This document shows, one piece after another, positions 1 through 5,884 of a stretch of 64,000 nt of DNA. Below the pieces are notes generated by a model, which searched no databases, was not told the origin of the DNA, and saw only the letters and a program-made list of their open reading frames with translations. A program made the position numbers and the translations under genes. The stretch covers positions 1 through 64,000 of the forward strand of contig DBFBGR010000004.1 in assembly GCA_048201935.1 (NCBI GenBank), in the 5' to 3' direction. The first letter of the stretch is position 1. Every line of letters starts with the position of its first letter. This stretch comes from MGBC124762 sp048201935. Lineage in GTDB: Bacteria > Bacillota > Clostridia > Oscillospirales > Oscillospiraceae.

Positions 1-327
<327 letters not shown>

Positions 328-511
328 TAAAGGTTAGGCAACAACAAAGAGTAATGCAGGCAAGACTTGCAAGCGTGGATGGGATGACTTCGTTGTTCAG
401 TTTTGAGGGTGTAGCAAGGCAGTATCCCTCAAGCTCTCTTTTGAAGAGAAAGGAGCGGGAAGACTTTAGCATGAGTTTTCTTTGCGTACTTTCTTTTCCA
501 AAAGAAAGTAT
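328..511 (+). other. 23S-tRNA spacer with an 11-bp hairpin abutting tRNA-Lys
   Basis: Transcribed spacer with no credible gene. At 487-510 it holds a perfect inverted repeat, TACTTTCTTTT / AAAAGAAAGTA with only CC between the arms. It ends one base before tRNA-Lys, so it may be a processing signal for the precursor transcript. That role is inference. Confidence 0.6.
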
Positions 512-587
512 GCGCCTTTAGCTCAGTTGGTAGAGCAACTGACTCTTAATCAGTGGGTCCCCGGTTCGAGTCCGTGAAGGCGCACCA
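512..587 (+). tRNA. tRNA-Lys (anticodon CTT)
   Basis: Full cloverleaf: acceptor GCGCCTT pairs with AAGGCGC, the anticodon loop is CTCTTAA between ACTGA and TCAGT, and the T-arm contains GGTTCGAGTCC. The 3' CCA is encoded. Reads AAG codons. Confidence 0.97.
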
Positions 588-588
588 T

Positions 589-663
589 GGCCCGTTGGTC
601 AAGCGGCTAAGACGACGGCCTCTCACGCCGTAAACGTGGGTTCGATTCCCGCACGGGTCACCA
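589..663 (+). tRNA. tRNA-Glu (anticodon CTC)
   Basis: Acceptor GGCCCGT pairs with ACGGGTC, and the anticodon loop CTCTCAC sits between ACGGC and GCCGT. CCA is encoded. It starts one base after tRNA-Lys, so both must come from one precursor. Reads GAG codons, which are very common in these genes. Confidence 0.96.
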
Positions 664-720
664 TTTTTTCCTTGAAAATTTCATCTTGATTTTAGCCGGG
701 AAACCGGTTAGAATATACAA

Positions 721-837
721 GTCGGTGTTGATTGCGGTGAGGGTCCACCTGTTCCCATCCCGAACACAGAAGTTAAGCTCACCTGCGCCGAAAATACTTG
801 GCTGGAGACGGCCCGGGAAAATAGGTAATGCCGACAC
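721..837 (+). rRNA. 5S ribosomal RNA
   Basis: Recognised by the conserved core TTCCCATCCCGAACACAGAA (751-770) followed by GTTAAGCTC, and by the terminal pairing of GTCGGT (721-726) with GCCGAC (830-835). Length about 116 nt is normal. It lies between two tRNA groups rather than directly after the 23S gene. Ends are good to a few bases. Confidence 0.93.
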
Positions 838-842
838 AAACG

Positions 843-873
843 AAGGGGTCTGGTCGACCAGACCGGGCCCCTT
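843..873. terminator. palindromic hairpin downstream of 5S rRNA
   Basis: A perfect palindrome GGTCTGGTC / GACCAGACC (847-864) is flanked by AAGGGG and CCCCTT arms. It separates 5S rRNA from tRNA-Asn. It lacks a long T-run, so it could be a processing stem or weak terminator rather than a full stop. Confidence 0.45.
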
Positions 874-880
874 CCCATAT

Positions 881-956
881 TCCTCCTTAGCTCAGTTGGT
901 AGAGCATGCGGCTGTTAACCGCAGGGTCGTTGGTTCGAGTCCAACAGGGGGAGCCA
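881..956 (+). tRNA. tRNA-Asn (anticodon GTT)
   Basis: Acceptor TCCTCCT pairs with AGGGGGA, and the anticodon loop CTGTTAA sits between TGCGG and CCGCA. Discriminator G and an encoded CCA follow. Confidence 0.96.
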
Positions 957-962
957 GTTCGG

Positions 963-997
963 ACGGCTTGCCGTCACATCGCGTGGCGGCAAGCCGT
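963..997. terminator. 11-bp perfect hairpin between tRNA-Asn and tRNA-Met
   Basis: ACGGCTTGCCG (963-973) and CGGCAAGCCGT (987-997) are exact reverse complements around a 13-base loop. Only a two-T tail follows, so termination is doubtful. It may mark a boundary or processing site inside the tRNA cluster. Confidence 0.4.
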
Positions 998-1019
998 TTC
1001 CGAAATCTTCGCCCGTTAG

Positions 1020-1096
1020 GGGCCTTTAGCTCAGTTGGTTAGAGCAGCCGGCTCATAACCGGTCGGTCCCGGGTTCGAGTCCCTGAAGGCCCACCA
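1020..1096 (+). tRNA. tRNA-Met (anticodon CAT)
   Basis: Acceptor GGGCCTT pairs with AAGGCCC, the anticodon loop is CTCATAA, and CCA is encoded. The fully paired first position argues for an elongator rather than an initiator tRNA. A CAT anticodon could also be a lysidine-modified tRNA-Ile; Met is the more likely reading. Confidence 0.9.
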
Positions 1097-1097
1097 T

Positions 1098-1173
1098 AGG
1101 GGTATAGCTCAGCTGGTAGAGCAGCGGTCTCCAAAACCGCGTGCCGAGGGTTCGAATCCTTCTGCCCCTGCCA
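1098..1173 (+). tRNA. tRNA-Trp (anticodon CCA)
   Basis: Acceptor AGGGGTA pairs with TGCCCCT, and the anticodon loop CTCCAAA sits between GCGGT and ACCGC. Discriminator G and encoded CCA are present. It begins one base after tRNA-Met. Confidence 0.95.
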
Positions 1174-1210
1174 AGTGAATAGACGGTGCGAGCCGTTTGC
1201 TCAATAAAAT

Positions 1211-1287
<77 letters not shown>

Positions 1288-1291
1288 TTTT

Positions 1292-1367
<76 letters not shown>

Positions 1368-1371
1368 AAAA

Positions 1372-1406
1372 ACCCTGTAACCATTGCGGTTACAGGGTCT
1401 TTGTTT
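1372..1406. terminator. bidirectional intrinsic terminator
   Basis: ACCCTGTAACC (1372-1382) and GGTTACAGGGT (1388-1398) form an 11-bp stem with a 5-base loop. The plus strand has a CTTTGTTT tail that ends the rRNA/tRNA transcript. The minus strand has a TTTTTT tail, so the same hairpin terminates the convergent tetR gene. Confidence 0.85.
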
Positions 1407-1417
1407 GCCTGAACGTT

Positions 1418-2056
1418 TTAGCGGCGAAAGAGCCGCCCCACGGGGCTGCCGCCTTGGTTGCGCTGCTCCCGGTGGGCGAAGACCCGGTGGAACTGCCGCA
1501 GGTGCTGTCGGGCCTCCTCTTCGCAGGCTTTCGCCTGATCGGGACGATAGTCCCGGAGCTGCCATAACTGCACCAGCGGGGCCACGAACTCCACCGCCAT
1601 CACGTGGGGATCGCCCCGGCGGAGGATGTCCTGGTCGATGAGCCGGGCAAAGAGCCCTTCAAAGAGGGCCACAGGCCGCTCCCAAAGGTACTCCCGGCCC
1701 GCCGACAGGCGGCGGTAGCAGCTGGCCCGGTCATCGTTGAGCTGGGCGAAGAACCAGCCGCCACCGTCCTCCTCCAGCCGCTCCGGGGTCAGGACCCCGG
1801 CCTGGACCGCCACGTGCTCCAGCCGCTCCAGCCGGGTCTCCACCTCGGCCCAAAGGGTCTGGAAGTGGGCGTCGGTCTCCTCCCGCACCGCGGCGTAGAG
1901 GTCGTCCTTGCCCCGAAAATACTTGTAGAGCGACGGTGTTTTGATGCCCAGCGCCTGGGCCACATCGCCTACGCAGGCGCCGTCGTAGCCCTTCTGGGCG
2001 AAGAGCTCCAGCGCCGCGTCCAAGGCCCGCCGCCGGGTGTCCGTGCTGCCCGCCAT
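1418..2056 (-). CDS. TetR/AcrR-family transcriptional regulator
   Basis: One-component repressor: an N-terminal TetR helix-turn-helix (about residues 5-55) is followed by a ligand-binding helical domain, 212 residues in all. The recognition-helix region reads IKTPSLYKYFRGKDDL, which matches the family pattern. Two in-frame ATGs occur six bases apart. The inner one is chosen because the Shine-Dalgarno GAGGAGG lies 7 bases before it but touches the outer one. The gene is monocistronic, has a consensus promoter overlapping a palindrome that suggests autorepression, and shares a terminator with the tRNA cluster. No efflux or enzyme gene is divergently paired in an obvious way, so the ligand and other targets are unknown. 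Confidence 0.88.
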   Translation of the reverse strand: MAGSTDTRRRALDAALELFAQKGYDGACVGDVAQALGIKTPSLYKYFRGKDDLYAAVREETDAHFQTLWAEVETRLERLEHVAVQAGVLTPERLEEDGGGWFFAQLNDDRASCYRRLSAGREYLWERPVALFEGLFARLIDQDILRRGDPHVMAVEFVAPLVQLWQLRDYRPDQAKACEEEARQHLRQFHRVFAHREQRNQGGSPVGRLFRR

Positions 2057-2071
2057 GATCATTCCTCCTCG

Positions 2072-2098
2072 TAGCTAATGGCTAATAGCCGTTAGCTA
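2072..2098. promoter_or_regulatory. palindromic operator candidate for the TetR regulator
   Basis: A 27-bp inverted repeat centred on one base: outer arms TAGCTAA / TTAGCTA and inner arms GGCTA / TAGCC, with a single mismatched pair between them. It starts one base downstream of the tetR -10 box and ends before the Shine-Dalgarno. A bound dimer there would block initiation. The symmetry is seen; binding by this TetR is inferred. Confidence 0.75.
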
Positions 2099-2099
2099 C

Positions 2100-2128
2100 A
2101 TTATAATCCGCCCCAAAAGTCCTGTCAA
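2100..2128 (-). promoter_or_regulatory. consensus sigma-A promoter of tetR
   Basis: Read on the minus strand: -35 TTGACA (2123-2128), a 17-base spacer, then -10 TATAAT (2100-2105). Both hexamers are exact consensus. So strong a promoter fits a gene normally held down by its own repressor. Confidence 0.88.
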
Positions 2129-2153
2129 GGGCCGGATGTGCGCCCTTTTTCTA

Positions 2154-2182
2154 TTGCCATGTGGAAAATAACGTGATACAAT
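2154..2182 (+). promoter_or_regulatory. promoter of the DUF1836-degV unit
   Basis: TTGCCA (2154-2159), a 17-base spacer and TACAAT (2177-2182), about 35 bases ahead of the DUF1836 start codon. It is divergent from the tetR promoter, and the two cores are 26 bp apart. Confidence 0.7.
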
Positions 2183-2217
2183 ATACGAAATCCGATTGAG
2201 AAAGGGGGAGAGGCCCT

Positions 2218-2757
2218 GTGAAGGAACTGGAGGAGCTGCGCCAGCGCATGCGCGCCGAGCGGCCCGCCGCCTGGGAGCAGTTGCCTGACCTGGCCCTTTA
2301 CATGGACCAGCTCATCTCCTATATGCCCCGCCAGCTCATCCGCTTCGACTCCAGCGACGCGCTGACCTCGGCCATGGTGAACAACTACATCAAGGATAAC
2401 TTGTTGCCCCGGGCCGAGGGCAAGCGCTATGGCCGGGAGCACCTGGCCTGGCTCACCGCCATCTGCGCGCTGAAGAGCGTGATCTCCATGCGGGAGATGT
2501 CGGTGCTCTTCACCGCCCTGGGGGGCGAGGGCGTCAGCGTCCAGGAGCGGTACGAGCACTTCCGCCAGCAACTGGACAAGTCTTTAGACAAGGTGGCCAA
2601 GCCCCTGGACCCCGAGGTGGACCAGGAGGGCCTGGGCTCCCTGGCCCTGGGGTTGGCGCTGGACAGCTACGCCAGCAAGCTGGCTTGTCAGCGGGTGCTG
2701 GAGCTGATGGCCCAGCAGGCCCAGGACCAAGAGAGCGAGACCAAAAAGAAAAAGTGA
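2218..2757 (+). CDS. DUF1836 domain protein (MerR-like HTH)
   Basis: A 179-residue cytosolic protein of the DUF1836 family found in Firmicutes. Residues about 40-105 (SAMVNNYIKDNLLPRAEGKR, then YGREHLAWL and LKSVISMREM) read like the winged helix-turn-helix of MerR-type regulators, so a DNA-binding role is likely. The target is unknown. The N-terminal region is aromatic and Leu-rich; the C-terminus is helical and ends in a lysine tail. It starts with GTG after a GGGGGAG ribosome site. degV follows after 11 bases, so the two are probably co-transcribed from the promoter at 2154-2182. Confidence 0.8.
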   Translation: MKELEELRQRMRAERPAAWEQLPDLALYMDQLISYMPRQLIRFDSSDALTSAMVNNYIKDNLLPRAEGKRYGREHLAWLTAICALKSVISMREMSVLFTALGGEGVSVQERYEHFRQQLDKSLDKVAKPLDPEVDQEGLGSLALGLALDSYASKLACQRVLELMAQQAQDQESETKKKK

Positions 2758-2768
2758 GGAGAGAGCCC

Positions 2769-3641
2769 ATGGAAAACTATGTGATCATCACCGATTCCGC
2801 CGCCGACCTGGACCAGGCCATGGTGGAGCATCTGGGCGTGGCGGTGGCGCCGCTGAGCCTGACCATGGACGGCAAGACCTACCAGGACTGGCCCGACCGC
2901 CGGGACCTGGACCCCAAGGACTTTTACGCCCAGCTCCGCGCCGGGGCGGTGGCTACCACCGCGGCCATCAATATGGCCGACGCCCGGGCGGTGATGGAGC
3001 CGCCCCTGCAGGCGGGCCAGGACGTGCTGTTTTTGGCCTTTTCCTCGGGGCTGTCCACCACCTACCAGTCCGCCGTGCTGGCGGCCCAGGAGCTGGCGGA
3101 GGAGTACCCTGAGCGCAAGTGCTATGTGGTGGACACCCTCTGCGCCTCCCTGGGCCAGGGGCTTTTGGTCTACCTCACCGCCAAGCAAAAGGAGGCCGGG
3201 GCCACGCTGGAGGAGGCCCGGGACTACGCCGAGGCGCAAAAGCTCCACCTGTGCCACTGGTTCACCGTGGACGACCTCCAGTTCCTCAAGCGGGGCGGGC
3301 GCATCTCGGCCACCACCGCCGCCCTGGGCACCATGCTCTCCATCAAGCCGGTGCTCCACGTGGATAACGAGGGGCACCTCATCAACATCTCCAAGGCCCG
3401 GGGCCGCCAGGCATCCATCAAGGCCCTGGTGGACCGTGCCGCCCAGACCGCCATCGAGCCCGAGGGCCAGATCGTGTTCATCTGTCAGGGGGACTGCCCC
3501 GAGGACGCGGAGTACCTGGCCGGTCTGGCCCGGGAGCGGTTGGGCGTCCAAGACGTGTACATCGGCTACACCGGGCCCGTCATTGGCTCCCACTCCGGGC
3601 CGGGCACGCTGGCGCTATTTTTCGTAGGCAAGGAGAGATAA
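2769..3641 (+). CDS. DegV family fatty-acid-binding protein
   Basis: A 290-residue DegV protein of normal length. In the known family these bind a fatty acid and hand it to the FakA kinase for phosphorylation and lipid incorporation. Signatures visible: ITDSAADL near the N-terminus, a TTAAIN motif, SSGLSTTYQSA, and the conserved FTVDDLQFLKRGGRIS stretch in the middle; the end carries SHSGPGTLALFFVG. ATG start with a GAGGAGAG ribosome site. It lies 11 bases after the DUF1836 gene and is followed at once by an intrinsic terminator. No fakA-like gene is in the window. Confidence 0.9.
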   Translation: MENYVIITDSAADLDQAMVEHLGVAVAPLSLTMDGKTYQDWPDRRDLDPKDFYAQLRAGAVATTAAINMADARAVMEPPLQAGQDVLFLAFSSGLSTTYQSAVLAAQELAEEYPERKCYVVDTLCASLGQGLLVYLTAKQKEAGATLEEARDYAEAQKLHLCHWFTVDDLQFLKRGGRISATTAALGTMLSIKPVLHVDNEGHLINISKARGRQASIKALVDRAAQTAIEPEGQIVFICQGDCPEDAEYLAGLARERLGVQDVYIGYTGPVIGSHSGPGTLALFFVGKER

Positions 3642-3644
3642 TAT

Positions 3645-3672
3645 AAAAGGGCGGCCCAAGGGCCGTCCTTTT
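3645..3672 (+). terminator. intrinsic terminator after degV
   Basis: AAAAGG-G-CGGCC and GGCCG-T-CCTTTT form a stem around a short loop, ending in TTTT. It begins four bases after the degV stop codon. Confidence 0.8.
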
Positions 3673-3692
3673 CCGCAAGGGAGGTGGGCCCG

Positions 3693-4640
3693 GTGGCCCA
3701 ATGGTTGGAATATTGTCTGGAGACCGGGGCGGAGGAACTGGAGGGCCTTGTGGCCCAGCTCACCGCCCGTGGTTTGACTGGACTGGTCATCGAGGACGAG
3801 GCGGATTTTCGCCGTTTTCTGGAGGAGAACCGCCAGTACTGGGACTACGTGGACGAGGATCTGGAAAAGAGCATGAAGGGCGCGGCCCGGGTGAAGTTTT
3901 ACGTCACCGACGACCCCGCCGGTAAAGCGGAAGCGGAGGGATACCTGAGCGGGCTAACGGGTATTAGCCTCGCCGTCACCCCCATGGTGGAGGAGGACTG
4001 GGCCAATAGCTGGAAGAAGTATTATAAGCCCCTGGACATCGGTAAGCGGCTCCGGGTGGTGCCCCAGTGGCTGGCGGGGGAGGAGCCCTCGGACCGGGTG
4101 GAGCTGCTGCTGAACCCGGGCCTCACCTTCGGCACCGGCAGCCACCCCACCACACAGCTCTGCCTGGAGGGTGTGGAGCGCTACGCTAGAGCGGGCCAGC
4201 GGGCGCTGGACCTGGGCTGTGGCTCGGGCATCCTCTCCATCGCCGCCCGGCTGCTGGGGGCGGACTACGCCCTGGGGGTGGACATCGACCCCAAGGCCCC
4301 GGACGTGGCCTACGAAAACGCCGCCCTCAACGGTGTGGACCGGACAGGCTACAAGGTATTAGCCGGGGACGTGCTGGCCGACGAGGACCTGCGCGAGGCC
4401 CTGTCCGCCCAACCCTGGGACCTGATCCTGGCCAACATCGTAGCCGACGTGATCATCCCCCTGTCCGCCACGGTGGGGCCCTGGCTGGTCCCCGGGGGCA
4501 AATTCCTGTGCTCGGGCATCATCGACACCCGGGCCGCCGAGGTACGCTCCGCTTTGGAGCGCAACGGCTTTACCGTTCTGAACGCCCTGGAGCGCAAGGG
4601 CTGGTATGCCTTTGAGTGTGAATTTGGAGGCCGTCCATGA
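3693..4640 (+). CDS. prmA: ribosomal protein L11 methyltransferase PrmA
   Basis: A class I SAM-dependent methyltransferase of 315 residues that methylates ribosomal protein L11. Landmarks: the PrmA signature LNPGLTFGTGSHPTTQLCL, the SAM-binding glycine motif ALDLGCGSGILSIAA, the acidic strand end LGVDIDPKA, and the catalytic-region NIVADVI. The N-terminal ~120 residues are the L11-recognition domain. GTG at 3693 is chosen because GGGAGG ends 8 bases upstream; an earlier in-frame GTG at 3684 overlaps that site. Its stop overlaps the next start (ATGA), so translation of the phosphoesterase is coupled to it. Confidence 0.93.
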   Translation: MAQWLEYCLETGAEELEGLVAQLTARGLTGLVIEDEADFRRFLEENRQYWDYVDEDLEKSMKGAARVKFYVTDDPAGKAEAEGYLSGLTGISLAVTPMVEEDWANSWKKYYKPLDIGKRLRVVPQWLAGEEPSDRVELLLNPGLTFGTGSHPTTQLCLEGVERYARAGQRALDLGCGSGILSIAARLLGADYALGVDIDPKAPDVAYENAALNGVDRTGYKVLAGDVLADEDLREALSAQPWDLILANIVADVIIPLSATVGPWLVPGGKFLCSGIIDTRAAEVRSALERNGFTVLNALERKGWYAFECEFGGRP

Positions 4641-5752
4641 CCCCCAGAGCAGTGGTGCGGCCCGTGACCTGGGAGCCGGGGCAGAGGGTTTTGGTGGTCA
4701 GCGATGTCCACGGGGCCCTGCCCCTGCTGAAGGGGGCCCTGGCTAAGGCGGGCTTTTGCCAAGACGACGTGCTCATCGTGTTGGGTGACCTGATGGAGCG
4801 CAGCGAGGGCAGCTTGGATACCCTCCGCTACGTCATGGAGCTGGCCCGGACCCACACCGTCCACACTGTGCTGGGCAACTGCGACAACATCACCCCGGCC
4901 TTTTTCCGCACCCAGGATGACCGCTCGCCCCAGATCCCCGACGCGTTTTACCAGCGGTGGTTCGCCCGCCACGGCCCGCGCTGTGCCCTGGTGAAGATGG
5001 CCCAGCAGGCGGGGGTGAGCCTGGCCACCCCTGCCGACTACCCCGCCGCCCGGGCGGCGTTGGAGGCCCGCTTCGCCCCGGAATTGGCCTTTTTGCGCGC
5101 GATGCCACATATCCTGGTGCATAATGACTACCTTTTTGTCCACGGCGGCGTGCCCCGGGAGGACCGCTTGGAGGAGCTCAACGCCTTCGACGTGATGAAA
5201 AACGATAACTTTTTGGAGCAGGACCACTATTTTCAACGTTGGGTCATCGTGGGCCACTGGCCCGTGACGCTGTACCGGCCCGACATCCCCTCCGCCGCGC
5301 CCATTTTCGACGAAAAACGACACATCGCCAGCATTGACGGCGGGGCCACGCTGAAGTGGGACGGCCAGGTGAACGTGGTGGCCCTGCCCCAGCGGCCCGG
5401 CGGGGACTTCACATATTTCAGCGACGATGGCTTTCCCACCGTCACCGCCCTGGACTTCCAGGAGCCAAGCCCGGACCCTCTCAACGTCCGCTTTGGACAC
5501 AGCGCCTTGGAGGTGCTGGAGGCGGGCGGGGAGTTCTGCCTGTGCCGCCATGTGGAGAGTGGCCGGACCCTCAGCGTCCTCACCGAGTACCTCCACCGCG
5601 CCCCGGACGGCGCGGTGACCTGCGAGGACTCCACCGACTACCGGCTGCCGGTGGGTCCCGGGGACACGCTGAGCGTGGTGCGGCGGACCAGCCGGGGGCT
5701 GCTGGCCAAAAAAGACGGCGTGACGGGCTGGTACGGCGGACGGTTTGAATAG
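4637..5752 (+). CDS. calcineurin-like metallophosphoesterase
   Basis: A 371-residue protein with a two-metal phosphoesterase fold in its first ~250 residues. Metal-ligand motifs are in order: DVHG (D23, H25), GD-x3-R (D51, R55), GNCD in place of the usual GNH[DE], then HGG and GHWP near residues 170-215. The layout resembles PrpE/ApaH-type Ser/Thr protein phosphatases or diadenosine tetraphosphatases, but the ~120-residue C-terminal extension is not recognised. Substrate unknown. It is translationally coupled to prmA by a 4-bp overlap and ends just before a strong terminator. Confidence 0.82.
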   Translation: MTPRAVVRPVTWEPGQRVLVVSDVHGALPLLKGALAKAGFCQDDVLIVLGDLMERSEGSLDTLRYVMELARTHTVHTVLGNCDNITPAFFRTQDDRSPQIPDAFYQRWFARHGPRCALVKMAQQAGVSLATPADYPAARAALEARFAPELAFLRAMPHILVHNDYLFVHGGVPREDRLEELNAFDVMKNDNFLEQDHYFQRWVIVGHWPVTLYRPDIPSAAPIFDEKRHIASIDGGATLKWDGQVNVVALPQRPGGDFTYFSDDGFPTVTALDFQEPSPDPLNVRFGHSALEVLEAGGEFCLCRHVESGRTLSVLTEYLHRAPDGAVTCEDSTDYRLPVGPGDTLSVVRRTSRGLLAKKDGVTGWYGGRFE

Positions 5753-5766
5753 AGAGACCCATTGAC

Positions 5767-5800
5767 AAGAGCGGCCCGGGGCGGGCCGCTCTTTTGTTTT
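5767..5800 (+). terminator. intrinsic terminator after the phosphoesterase gene
   Basis: AAGAGCGGCCC (5767-5777) and GGGCCGCTCTT (5783-5793) make an 11-bp GC-rich stem with a 5-base loop, followed by TTTGTTTT. It closes the prmA-phosphoesterase unit. Confidence 0.88.
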
Positions 5801-5884
5801 GCGCCTCCGGTGGGACAGGCCAAAATTCCCGCTCTTTTTCGCCCGGGATTTGATAGACTTCTTGGCGAAAGGAAGGTGAGGGCG

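Noticed and set aside
686..1042. Open frame across 5S rRNA and tRNA genes
   Set aside because: It overlaps confidently identified RNA genes and has no protein-like features. The same applies to the frame at 321-521 after the 23S gene.
5762..5884. Longer N-terminus for the P-type ATPase
   Set aside because: The extra codons pass through an intrinsic terminator and the true ATG at 5885 has a good ribosome site. Similar upstream extensions of ppdK, obgE, the rRNA methyltransferase, purL and the SGNH gene were rejected for the same type of reason.
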